Positions 43,437 to 50,622 of a stretch of DNA of 64,000 bases are shown piece after piece. Each line of letters starts with the position of its first letter. Position 1 is the stretch's first letter. A program made the translations under genes and the position numbers. The notes under the pieces were generated by a model. The model had not been told where the DNA came from and did not search any database. It saw only the letters and a program-made list of their open reading frames with translations. Source of the DNA: Halovenus rubra (GTDB lineage: Archaea > Halobacteriota > Halobacteria > Halobacteriales > Haloarculaceae). The stretch covers positions 118,120 to 182,119 of the forward strand of contig NZ_JAODIY010000004.1 of NCBI RefSeq assembly GCF_026586665.1, written 5' to 3'.

Positions 43437-43955
43437 TCACTCCAACAAGCGACCGTGTTCGTCTATTTCTCCGTTCCGAATGCGAGTGCTACTGATGCGT
43501 GTGCCATCTTCGGCGACGACGAACGGTGCGGTATGGATTTCGAGTCGAGGGAGGTCGTTTTCTGCGCGATCCTCGTTTAGTTCGTAGGCCCGGCGTTGTG
43601 CTTTTGCCTCCGGTGAGACGATCAGTGCGTCAATGTCGGCGCGCGACGCTGCAGGACCGTGTGTGTCTTCGAGTTTTACAATCTCGTAGCTGGCGCTGTA
43701 GGTCGTCCCGAGTTTCTGCAACTCCTCGTCGAGTTGCGCTTGTCGGTCGGTAAACGAACCGAGCTTGGATGCATGGTCAGGGTCACTTCGTGTCTGCTTT
43801 GCCACTGCAGAGTCAGTTAGACCAACAACTACGTGTCCATCCCCAGCGCCATCGTGGCTCGCCGTTTGGAACGCGGTATGTAACAGCGCCCGATGCCCAT
43901 TGTGGACTGGCGTGAATGTTCCGCCAAGAATCGCCGCCCGTTCGCTTCGAGTCAC
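43437..43955 (-). CDS. coaD: Phosphopantetheine adenylyltransferase (archaeal type)
   Basis: The start is taken as the GTG at 43955 (MTRSERAAILGGTFTPVHNGHR), with TATA-like GTATAC at 43981-43986; 172 residues. The frame stays open upstream to 44147 only because of the GC-rich structured region and does not look like protein. GGTFTPVHNGH is the nucleotidyltransferase HxGH motif; VVGLTDSAVAKQT follows, LIVSPEAK is the pantetheine region and ISSTRIRNGEID the C-terminal ISSTxIR motif. It catalyses the penultimate step of CoA synthesis. It is convergent with the flavoprotein gene (23 bp apart). Confidence 0.93.
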   Translation of the reverse strand: MTRSERAAILGGTFTPVHNGHRALLHTAFQTASHDGAGDGHVVVGLTDSAVAKQTRSDPDHASKLGSFTDRQAQLDEELQKLGTTYSASYEIVKLEDTHGPAASRADIDALIVSPEAKAQRRAYELNEDRAENDLPRLEIHTAPFVVAEDGTRISSTRIRNGEIDEHGRLLE

Positions 43956-43977
43956 GCTCAGTTCTATACGCTGGGTC

Positions 43978-43988
43978 GTAGTATACGT
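43978..43988. promoter_or_regulatory. Palindromic TATA-like box between coaD and the structured RNA region
   Basis: The core GTATAC, inside GTAGTATACGTAC, is almost symmetric. It lies 26-31 nt before the coaD GTG on the minus strand. On the plus strand it would put a transcription start near 44010, at the beginning of the GC-rich structured region. It may serve both directions. Confidence 0.5.
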
Positions 43989-44009
43989 ACTGGTCTCGAC
44001 TGAGGAGTT

Positions 44010-44245
44010 ACGCGATGGGTTCTTACACACGGGTGCCATACTCGTTGTTGCGTGCCCTAGTCCCCGCCTGAGCGGACCCACACGGGTGCGATGACACGCG
44101 GTGAACCCGGGCATGCGACAGTTTCGGACGGGAACACTCCGTCCCAATAGAGACGTTTCCCGTCTCCTGTGCCCGCACGAGGGTTAGCCGACTGACTCGG
44201 CACACCGCCAGGAATGATGTCGGTCGTTAGTGTTCGGGCACATAT
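44010..44245 (+). ncRNA. Candidate structured non-coding RNA (H/ACA-like hairpins)
   Basis: A GC-rich segment in an AT-richer neighbourhood folds densely. Stem 1: GCGTGCCC (44050-44057) with GGGCATGC (44109-44116, one G-U), followed by ACA at 44118-44120. Stem 2: GCCCG (44171-44175) with CGGGC (44235-44239), followed by ACA at 44240-44242; inside it are GCCGA/TCGGC (44187-44201) and ACCG/CGGT (44204-44224). Two perfect 6-bp hairpins lie between them (44126-44144 and 44150-44166), and CCGC/GCGG plus CGGGT/ACCCG lie within stem 1. A hairpin ending in ACA occurs twice, as in H/ACA pseudouridylation guides. I found no canonical kink-turn, and the inner branching is unusual, so the class and strand are uncertain. 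Confidence 0.4.
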
Positions 44246-44477
44246 TTCGACACAATGTAGCTACTGCCCAACTCTATTCTTGCTGTCACAAATAGTAGCG
44301 TACATCAGGATATGGCACGGCTCTTCTGTAGCTGGAATTGCGTACCGAGACGAGAGGGTGGGGAAGTCCTTTGAAATCCAGTAGAAATGCTGTAACATGG
44401 CATATGAGTAATGCCCAGATTGTCCACCGGCCCGGTTTATCTTCTGGAACTGGTCCAACACGGCCACTGTTTTGGGG
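44246..44477. other. Intergenic stretch with no supported feature
   Basis: Between the structured RNA candidate and the membrane-protein stop codon there is no open frame with haloarchaeal composition and no clear repeat. A 68-codon minus-strand frame (44261-44467) has neither acidic bias nor a promoter and was not accepted. Confidence 0.6.
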
Positions 44478-44879
44478 TTACAGAGATCGTTCAGCTTCTA
44501 CCCGTGCTTCGCTCACAGTTGAGTCTTGATACCCTATCCAAACTTCGTGAACGAAAACAACCGTGATTGAGACACCGACAATTCCCCAGAGAACCGCGGA
44601 CTCGGTTCCCGAAACGTCGCTCGAAAACAGTCCGGCGATAATAATACACATAAACGTGCAAACACCCATCCGCGAAGTGCGTGATACAGCTCCGTCTCTC
44701 CGCATCAACAGTGCTTGCGGAATCGCATATGCGATTGCTACCCATAATAAAAACCCCAGAACGTAGACCCATTCTCCAAACACTCCGAATCTCATCTCAA
44801 AAAGGGCTAATCCGAAAAGCACAGCTACAGTTGCGAGTGCTGAAACGGTGATGAGTTTGTTTTCGTAGGAGACCAACAT
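44478..44879 (-). CDS. Small membrane protein (four helices), function unknown
   Basis: The start is set at the ATG at 44879 (MLVSYENKLITVSALATVAVLFG); a TATA-like TTATAA stretch (minus strand, about 44910-44917) lies 31-38 nt upstream. 133 residues with four hydrophobic segments (about 8-25, 35-52, 70-86, 95-113) and a charged C-terminal tail YQDSTVSEARVEAERSL. No family was recognised. Base composition is AT-rich compared with the housekeeping genes, and it lies in the accessory patch between coaD and the epimerase gene. Confidence 0.6.
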   Translation of the reverse strand: MLVSYENKLITVSALATVAVLFGLALFEMRFGVFGEWVYVLGFLLWVAIAYAIPQALLMRRDGAVSRTSRMGVCTFMCIIIAGLFSSDVSGTESAVLWGIVGVSITVVFVHEVWIGYQDSTVSEARVEAERSL

Positions 44880-45135
44880 TCGTCTGTATGTATATATGTA
44901 TAGCGGAGTTATAAAAAAACACATACATCTGCGTCGTCGAATCCGCTACGAGGAGACCAGTCGAACAAAACGCTATCTCTTCGATGTGCGGCCTAGAATC
45001 TCTGTTATCGCCTGAGACTAGCCCAGCAAGGATATCACGCCGTACTACTGTCTCGCCAATCTCGTGACAGACGTACATCCGCACTGCGATTGCCGACCCT
45101 ATGCTCGACTCCGATACGTCTTCTATGTTAGCTTT

Positions 45136-45188
45136 ATCCAACACCTGGGTTTAGTAAAACTAATGCCAGTAGTGTAATGGTGTTGGAT
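45136..45188. repeat. Nested inverted repeats in AT-rich spacer
   Basis: ATCCAACACC (45136-45145) and GGTGTTGGAT (45179-45188) are perfect 10-bp inverted repeats with a 33-nt loop, and within the loop TTAGT (45151-45155) and ACTAA (45159-45163) form a second small stem. The surrounding 366 bp (44880-45245) hold no accepted gene, but a minus-strand frame at 44797-45144 starts right at the left arm. Could be a bidirectional terminator or the trace of an insertion. Confidence 0.55.
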
Positions 45189-45210
45189 TTGATTAACATC
45201 AGTGTGGGGA

Positions 45211-45245
45211 ATGTGTTATATATGTAGAAAATAGAAATAACACAT
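45211..45245 (+). promoter_or_regulatory. 9-bp inverted repeat flanking the HTH gene promoter
   Basis: ATGTGTTAT (45211-45219) and ATAACACAT (45237-45245) are perfect inverted repeats separated by 17 nt. The right arm ends one base before the ATG at 45246 and the left arm overlaps TATA-like TTATATATG. A protein bound to both arms would block transcription. The gene encodes a small HTH protein, so autoregulation is likely. Confidence 0.6.
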
Positions 45246-45593
45246 ATGTCAGGAAATTCCGACACCGAACCGGCGGAAAATGTTGAGAATACCAAGGAAG
45301 AAACAGAGAAGCGTATCCGCGAAATTCGAGAGAAAGACCGCCTAACGAAGCTATTCACTCAGTCGAACGGGAAGATAATCGCGGCACTCCTAACCTCTCC
45401 TCACGACATGAGCGCAACCGGTCTCTCGGAAGCGTCAGGTGTGAATCGAACTACGGTGTACGAGAAGAAAGATGTCCTCCTAGATCTCGATGTCATCGAA
45501 CAGACACGGACAGAGGGACAAAGCCCGATGTACGATATTGCAGATACCGATGTTGCTGAGGCTGTTGCAGACGTGTACGCGAAACTCTACTAA
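45246..45593 (+). CDS. Small winged-helix/HTH transcription regulator
   Basis: 115 residues. An acidic N-terminus with a coiled-coil-like run (TKEETEKRIREIREKDRLTKLF) leads into a winged helix: GKIIAALLTSPHDMSATGLSEASGVNRTTVYEKKDVLLDLDVIEQTRTEGQSPMYDI. The helix-turn-helix is clear (SATGLSEASGVNRTTVYEKKD), with the wing 'GQSPMYDIAD'. Proteins of this size and type are frequent in haloarchaeal mobile or accessory regions. The promoter region contains a 9-bp inverted repeat, suggesting self-control. The following micro-ORF starts 9 bp after the stop. Confidence 0.85.
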   Translation: MSGNSDTEPAENVENTKEETEKRIREIREKDRLTKLFTQSNGKIIAALLTSPHDMSATGLSEASGVNRTTVYEKKDVLLDLDVIEQTRTEGQSPMYDIADTDVAEAVADVYAKLY

Positions 45594-45602
45594 CCCATTT
45601 GC

Positions 45603-45668
45603 GTGACCTGTACCACTGGACAGGTGACGCTTGACGACCTGAAAGAGTACGTCGAAAATCAACCATGA
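45603..45668 (+). CDS. Micro-ORF (21 aa) or gene remnant
   Basis: A GTG at 45603 opens 21 codons, VTCTTGQVTLDDLKEYVENQP, ending TGA at 45666-45668. The TGA overlaps the next ATG (ATGA at 45665-45668). The peptide is acidic, with helix-forming 'LDDLKEYVE', and looks like the tail of a haloarchaeal protein rather than random sequence, so it may be the leftover C-terminus of a deleted gene. Coupling to the zinc-ribbon gene by the ATGA overlap is the best evidence that it is translated. Confidence 0.4.
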   Translation: MTCTTGQVTLDDLKEYVENQP

Positions 45669-46015
45669 TACGGGCAATAGAAGAACAAGAAGTTGCCTGC
45701 GAATACTGTAGCAAAACTGCTCAGATAGACACTAAGACGATGTTTTTTGGCAGAGCGTCATACCAGAAGACAACTGAGCAAGGACAAGAGAATGGCCCTA
45801 CATTTTACGAGACTAACGACGGATGGCTCTGTGAAGATTGCTGGAGCAGGCAGAGAGAGAAACAGCAAGAGTTACGAAGGCGACCAGAATACGGCCCTCC
45901 GGAACCACCGAATGAATGGCGTTTCTGTCAGTCTTGCGGCGACCAAATTAGCACAACAAGACTAGATGGGCAACGTTGTGAGAAGTGTGTTTCGGGGGCT
46001 GAACAGAACCGATGA
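45665..46015 (+). CDS. Zinc-ribbon protein, function unknown
   Basis: 116 residues from the ATG at 45665, overlapping the micro-ORF stop. Three CxxC pairs plus one further are visible: CEYC (residues 11-14) with CEDC (about 56-59), and CQSC (about 88-91) with CEKC (about 104-107), giving two zinc fingers that flank a charged helical section (WSRQREKQQELRRRPEYGPPEPP). No family was recognised; nucleic-acid binding is plausible. Its stop overlaps the ATG of the TnpB-like fragment (46012-46015), another ATGA coupling. Confidence 0.7.
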   Translation: MIRAIEEQEVACEYCSKTAQIDTKTMFFGRASYQKTTEQGQENGPTFYETNDGWLCEDCWSRQREKQQELRRRPEYGPPEPPNEWRFCQSCGDQISTTRLDGQRCEKCVSGAEQNR

Positions 46016-46302
46016 GCCAGACCGTCATGAAAACGTTGCAGGCCACGCTCGCACCACCGACGCGCCACAAGGAGCGGAAGCTTCGAGAGACACTTTCGAC
46101 GTACCGTGAGGCGCTTCGAGAGGCGTTCGACGCCGGGTGTGCAACAATGAGCGCCACCAACGACATCGTGACGCCCTACGACCTGAATTACCACTCGAAG
46201 AACGCGCTCAAATCCTACGTCCCGAAACTGCATGGTACCTACGATGCCGACGAGATTACTGCCATCAGTATGAGTTGGGTCCAGTTTTCCCCTCTCTGTT
46301 AG
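46012..46302 (+). pseudogene. Truncated TnpB-like (IS200/IS605 OrfB) N-terminus
   Basis: 96 codons. The first about 85 residues (MSQTVMKTLQATLAPPTRHKERKLRETLSTYREAL...) closely follow the N-terminus of the haloarchaeal IS1341-type TnpB family, up to YVPKLHGTYDADEIT. The body with the RuvC-like DED residues and the zinc finger is missing. Downstream, in a different frame (to 46367), the sequence ends FRPNGSVKRYVAYGECNPMH, which may be a leftover of the far end, but I could not confirm it. The element is inactive. The start is coupled by ATGA to the zinc-ribbon gene. Confidence 0.7.
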
Positions 46303-46392
46303 AGTTCCGGCCAAACGGTTCTGTGAAGCGCTATGTCGCCTACGGAGAGTGTAACCCGATGCATTGAATACCAGAATAGCTGAAGACTAGGT

Positions 46393-47202
46393 ATGGACGC
46401 ACTCGTTACGGGTCACGCAGGATATATTGGCGGTGTGTTGGCTGACCAGTTAGTAGAAAACGGTCATAATGTCATTGGGTTTGACCGTACAGCCGATGCA
46501 GGCGACGATATCCGTGACCGCGACCGAGTCGAGGAGGTTATCACCACCAAGGAGTTGGATATCGTCTATCATCTGGCTGCTGACGCCGATGTCTGGGTTG
46601 ACGACTGGCCATATCTGCTCGAAAACAATGTTGTCGGCACTGCCAACGTCGCTGCCGCCACAGCTGAGGCAGACATTCCGCTTGTGTTTGCATCCAGTGT
46701 TGCTGCGTCAGGCGAGTTCAACCGATATGGCCGCTCCAAGAACCTTGCCGAGCAGGCGGTCAGTGAGTACGACAACGTGACAACGGTCCGCTTTCCGAAC
46801 GTCGCCGGACGTGGCGCGCCTCGTGGACAGGCACAGGACATGATTCAAGAAGCACTGTCTGGCGACATCGAAGTATGGGACAACGGGAACATCCGTCGCT
46901 CGTACATTGATGTTCGCGACCTCGCATCGGCGCTTATCGACATTGGGACGAATGCGTACACGGTTCGTACACCGTCGTCGATTTTCGCACACACCGTCAC
47001 AAATCTGGAACTCGGCGAATCTATCCAAACGGTCGTTGCCGAAGAAACGGACACAGAGCCGACGCTCTCACTTGTTGATCGGACGCCGCCATCTCCACGA
47101 ACACTTACGGCTGCAGAGTGGTGTCTCCAGAACCCGATACCGCTGAAAGAATCACTCCGCTCACAAGTACAGGCCGCGCTGAACGATACTGGGTCAGCGT
47201 AA
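46393..47202 (+). CDS. NAD-dependent epimerase/dehydratase family protein
   Basis: 269 residues from the ATG at 46393. Extended-SDR motif TGHAGYIGG (about 6-14) binds NAD; the DIVYHLAADADVWVDD segment follows, then SSVAASGE with catalytic Ser, and Y-x3-K in YGRSKNLAE. The C-terminal region (LRSQVQAALNDTGSA) is short, so the protein is somewhat smaller than typical UDP-sugar epimerases. Sugar-nucleotide modification is the best guess. It sits just after the TnpB fragment; the adjacent 90 bp hold the possible TnpB end. Confidence 0.87.
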   Translation: MDALVTGHAGYIGGVLADQLVENGHNVIGFDRTADAGDDIRDRDRVEEVITTKELDIVYHLAADADVWVDDWPYLLENNVVGTANVAAATAEADIPLVFASSVAASGEFNRYGRSKNLAEQAVSEYDNVTTVRFPNVAGRGAPRGQAQDMIQEALSGDIEVWDNGNIRRSYIDVRDLASALIDIGTNAYTVRTPSSIFAHTVTNLELGESIQTVVAEETDTEPTLSLVDRTPPSPRTLTAAEWCLQNPIPLKESLRSQVQAALNDTGSA

Positions 47203-47307
47203 GCCAGTTTACAGACGGTCGCTCGCAAGCTGACAGGGGGCGCTGTGTCCTTGCGTGGCGTTCCGGCACTCCTTTTGAGATGACGCCAACGTCTGTAACT
47301 GGCCTAG

Positions 47308-48009
47308 TTAGTTGCTTTGGGGTTTATCAACTACCCACGCCCCGAGTGCCAGAACTGAACCACAGAGCAAGAATAGCGATTCGCTGTGCCCGTGAGAAAT
47401 CCCGACCCAGACTGCACTCAGAAGAACTGCTGTTGTTAGTACTGTTGTCTCGGATGGGAGTGACAGTCGGGGGATTCCGTGGAATGCAAATGCAAGCAAA
47501 GTCAGACCGAGACCCATCCCAGCGATAACGTCGACAAGGAAGTGAACCCCGAGCGCGACACGGCTGAACGCCACAAGCACGACGATGATTCCTGCTCCGA
47601 GGAACCGCTGTCGCCGTGACCCGCTATCTAGAACTGTTGCCAAACCGAGATACGCGACTGTTGCCATCGTTGCGTGACCACTCGGAAAGCCATAGCCCGA
47701 AGCGTGTGCAGTAAACTCATACAGCGGAGCAATCATCTCGGGAAGAGTTGTCGGGTCAAGAAGTGATGCTGTTGGGCGTGGACGGGCGAATAGCTGTTTG
47801 AGTGTACTGTAGGCTCCGACACCACATGCAAGTACGCCACCGACAAGCACAATTCCTGTCTGGCTCTCTCGTTGAGTTACGTACAATCCTCCGAGCAGAG
47901 CAAGGAGGAACCACCCATCACCCAATTGTGTTATAACTGCGACAAGAACGCCTAGCCAGTCTGGAATCGTCGATTGAATCGGTTCGATGACGCCCAACCC
48001 GCGCGACAT
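47308..48009 (-). CDS. PAP2-family phosphatase (membrane)
   Basis: 233 residues with about six helices. The phosphatase signature is present in three parts: KQLFARPRP, YGFPSGHA and SRVALGVHFLVDV, giving the Lys/Arg, Ser-Gly-His and Arg/His of the active site. It dephosphorylates lipid or isoprenoid phosphates at the membrane. The start at 48009 (ATG, MSRGLGV) follows a 157-bp gap from the DUF502 stop; both genes are on this strand. Confidence 0.93.
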   Translation of the reverse strand: MSRGLGVIEPIQSTIPDWLGVLVAVITQLGDGWFLLALLGGLYVTQRESQTGIVLVGGVLACGVGAYSTLKQLFARPRPTASLLDPTTLPEMIAPLYEFTAHASGYGFPSGHATMATVAYLGLATVLDSGSRRQRFLGAGIIVVLVAFSRVALGVHFLVDVIAGMGLGLTLLAFAFHGIPRLSLPSETTVLTTAVLLSAVWVGISHGHSESLFLLCGSVLALGAWVVDKPQSN

Positions 48010-48166
48010 ATCGTTGGTTCAGGAAGGCAACAGAGATAACGATGTCCTTCGCAGCGTGCTGGTCTTGTCTTGGAGCGCCGGCTGTTGTTTATCTCTGCCA
48101 ACGCCTCCACATCCTACCGATAAAGAGCGTGTACTTCGCTGGCAAGACGCTTTTAGACGCAGTTCG

Positions 48167-48913
48167 TTATTCGACGCTTTCAGAGCCCTCATCCGCCTGT
48201 TGTTGAGTCACCGCTATCTCGTCAGTTCCAGCATCTTCCAGCTCTTCAAGCGCAGCGATGGCTTCTTCGGGAGAGACGGTCACATCTGTTGGAGGGGTCG
48301 TTGATTGGTCACTTCCTGCCCCTGTCGTCATGAGCAGTCCCATCCCCTGCCGGACCGAGATATCAATCTCATGGACTTCGTCCTCGGGAACGAGCACAAG
48401 CCGACCGCTCGCGGGATTGGGACTACTCGGAAGAAACACGTTATAAACGGTCTTTCCAACTGTCTCATTCACCGCTTCCGGGCTTTTACTAGTCACAAGG
48501 CCGATTGTATAGAGTCCTTTCCGTGGAAACTCGACAAGTACGAGACTATCGTAGGATGTCTCAGTGTTAGAAAACGACTGCGAAATTTGTCGGACAGTCG
48601 TATAAATTGTCCGGAAGACGGGAATAACCTTGACCGACCGTCCCAAGCTACCGAACAGTCGCTGCCCGACCTGCCTTTGAGCGAGAAACCCGATAAGTGT
48701 AAGCACCACCACAATAAGTACGGCGGCAAGAACCCGAGCGACGGCTTCGACGTTTCGAGTAAACGATTCTAGCTCTGTCTCCTGAACGACAGGGTCGATA
48801 ATCAAGAACGCGAAGTCACTCAGTAACTGGAGAATATAGAGTGTGACGACCAGCGGTATGACAAGTACAAGCCCGGCGATGAAGCTGTCTCGGGCCTTCT
48901 GCAAGTAACTCAT
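48167..48913 (-). CDS. DUF502 family membrane protein
   Basis: 248 residues. Two N-terminal helices (about 12-40 and 57-78) enclose 'GLVLVIPLVVTLYILQLL', then the conserved DUF502 core LFGSLGRSVKVIPVFRTIYTTVRQIS and LVEFPRKGLYTIGLVTS with FLPSSPNPASGRLVLVPEDEV. The C-terminal about 60 residues are acidic and disordered (SPEEAIAALEELEDAG...). The function of the family is unknown, though it is widespread in archaea and bacteria. Possibly in one unit with the PAP2 gene. Confidence 0.9.
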   Translation of the reverse strand: MSYLQKARDSFIAGLVLVIPLVVTLYILQLLSDFAFLIIDPVVQETELESFTRNVEAVARVLAAVLIVVVLTLIGFLAQRQVGQRLFGSLGRSVKVIPVFRTIYTTVRQISQSFSNTETSYDSLVLVEFPRKGLYTIGLVTSKSPEAVNETVGKTVYNVFLPSSPNPASGRLVLVPEDEVHEIDISVRQGMGLLMTTGAGSDQSTTPPTDVTVSPEEAIAALEELEDAGTDEIAVTQQQADEGSESVE

Positions 48914-49017
48914 TGTTTATACGACCTATTCGAAAGTAAATAAATCTAGCTGCACAACAGACAGACGAGAACAGGTGTTTCCCGTACCAATCGATAAGAA
49001 CGCCCTGGTATCTTCTC

Positions 49018-50469
49018 TTATCGAATGTAGCCGAGATCTTCGAGTTGCTCTTCGAGGTTGTCGTCTATTTCAGATGTTTCTTCGGCGAGAATCTCGCTAT
49101 CGACTAGTGGCTCGTAGGCCTCTTGGACCCGCTTATGAGGCGCTGTCGAGACAACTGTCGCATCATCTGCTCCGGCAACATCGGCTGTTAGGAACGAGTC
49201 GTCTTTCTGTGCAAACTTTCTGATGCCATCTTCGCCGTTCTCGTAGACTGCTCTCCACGGGCCGATGTAGTCGTTGACATTCTCAACAGAGCTGTATTTC
49301 TTGATTTTCTTCTCTGGGATTCTGTAGGTCGACGCAAGCACTTCTTTTCTCCCGGTCAGTGGGTCCTCGCCGTCGCCGGTGGCCCCTGCTCGCAGGAGGT
49401 CCGGCGTATCTGTCAGTGAGACGACTTTATCGACGGTACGGCCCACCTCCTGTCCGGGATAGCTGACTACCAGAGGAACATGCGTTAATACCTCTGGAAT
49501 ACCCCACTTATGACCACGGAGACGGACGTTCTCCTTTAGGCGACTCTGCTCGCCGAATGCTTCCCCGTGGTCACTCGTTACCACGAGAAGGGTGTCAGAG
49601 AGCTCTCCTTTGGCTTCAAGTTTGGTAACAAGGTCTTTGAGGATAGCGTCTGCCTGTCTGATTGTCCCATCGTAGAGGTCTTCAAGCGCTTCGATGTTAT
49701 CCCAGCCACTGCCCCGGAGCGTCTCCCAGACACTCGGTTTCTCGTTTTCCTGAATGTCCCAGTGGCGCTCGTCAGCCCACTTGTCGTACGTTGCTTCCGG
49801 TTCGTACGGAGAGTGAGTATCCATCAGGTTGATACACGCTGCCCAAGCATCGTCTTGTTGAGATTGCCAGTCAAGAAACGAATCGGTAAATTCGTCACCA
49901 AAGAGCGTCCGGTAGCCCGAGTCTGCGTCTGTCTCCGACGACGGGCCAATATCGGCCACGCGACCGATGCTGTCACTGACTCGGCTCACCAGCCCGTTCT
50001 CAGAGACTGACTCTGTGAGCCGAGAAAATGCATCGTATCCCCGGAAGTACGCACGCTTTAATACGGTCCCATCAACTGCATTTTCAAGCCGTTCCGCTAT
50101 CGGATACTCCGGCTCGTGACGGTATTGAAACCCGTCACCGAGGTTGGAGGCGTTTGCGACGATACGGTTATTGGTAAAGAGCCCAGTCGCGTACCCCTCG
50201 TTCTGTAGCTCACGCCAGATTGTCCGGTCGAGATCGATTTGAGCAGTATGGCGTGTCGCTTCGTGTTCCTCAACGTGTGCCCCGGTAAACATGCTGACGT
50301 GACTGGCGATGCTATGTATGCTTGGCGCTCTCGCCTGCGTGTATACCGTTGCGCGGTCGGCAAACTCCGAAAGAAATGGTGTCGTCTCCCGCTCATACCC
50401 GTACAAACTGGTGTTCTTTGCGCGAACGGAATCCAGTATGACGAGCAAGACGTTGTTCCGTTCGTTCAC
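49018..50469 (-). CDS. Sulfatase-family / alkaline-phosphatase-superfamily hydrolase
   Basis: The start is placed at the GTG at 50469 (MNERNNVLLVILDSVRAKN), with TATA-like GTTTATCAA (50491-50499) 22-30 nt upstream; the frame extends much further up but that part is unlike protein. 483 residues. Motifs: VILDSVRAKNTSLYGYERETTP (metal-binding Asp), APSIHSIASHVSMFTG, where a sulfatase nucleophile Cys/Ser motif would be but lacking the CxPxR pattern, NLMDTHSPYEP and TSDHGEAFGE (metal Asp/His). Members cleave sulfate or transfer phosphoglycerol to surface glycans. The catalytic class is uncertain. Confidence 0.88.
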   Translation of the reverse strand: MNERNNVLLVILDSVRAKNTSLYGYERETTPFLSEFADRATVYTQARAPSIHSIASHVSMFTGAHVEEHEATRHTAQIDLDRTIWRELQNEGYATGLFTNNRIVANASNLGDGFQYRHEPEYPIAERLENAVDGTVLKRAYFRGYDAFSRLTESVSENGLVSRVSDSIGRVADIGPSSETDADSGYRTLFGDEFTDSFLDWQSQQDDAWAACINLMDTHSPYEPEATYDKWADERHWDIQENEKPSVWETLRGSGWDNIEALEDLYDGTIRQADAILKDLVTKLEAKGELSDTLLVVTSDHGEAFGEQSRLKENVRLRGHKWGIPEVLTHVPLVVSYPGQEVGRTVDKVVSLTDTPDLLRAGATGDGEDPLTGRKEVLASTYRIPEKKIKKYSSVENVNDYIGPWRAVYENGEDGIRKFAQKDDSFLTADVAGADDATVVSTAPHKRVQEAYEPLVDSEILAEETSEIDDNLEEQLEDLGYIR

Positions 50470-50490
50470 ACCGGTAGATTGCTTGGCGCG

Positions 50491-50499
50491 TTGATAAAC
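50491..50499 (-). promoter_or_regulatory. TATA-like box of the sulfatase gene
   Basis: Minus-strand GTTTATCAA lies 22-30 nt before the GTG at 50469. It argues against the longer in-frame extension (to 50838), which would run through the divergent promoter and into the sugar dehydrogenase gene. Confidence 0.5.
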
Positions 50500-50622
50500 A
50501 TACGGATTGAAACGAACAACAAACACGTCAGTCAGACAGACAGAACTACTATGGCCGTATTTCGGTGTCGAAACGTTATTTTGGCTTCTGCCCGATATTT
50601 GAGTAATGGTAGGGTTCGATAG

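Noticed and set aside
43956-44147. N-terminal extension of coaD
   Set aside because: The extra 64 residues have no family resemblance, come from the structured GC-rich region, and the TATA-like box supports the GTG at 43955.
44010-44245. Assignment as SRP RNA or RNase P RNA
   Set aside because: The SRP helix-8 tetraloop context (GGAAG...AGCAGC type) and the RNase P core (GAGGAAAGTCC, ACAGAA) are absent on both strands, and the length is too short for RNase P.
44261-44467. 68-codon minus-strand frame
   Set aside because: Not acidic, no promoter, no recognisable motif; chance open frame in an intergenic stretch.
44797-45144. Minus-strand 115-codon frame with a partly acidic peptide
   Set aside because: It starts at the arm of an inverted repeat, overlaps the better-supported membrane-protein gene start and loses haloarchaeal character in its second half. 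It may be a remnant but cannot be supported as a gene.
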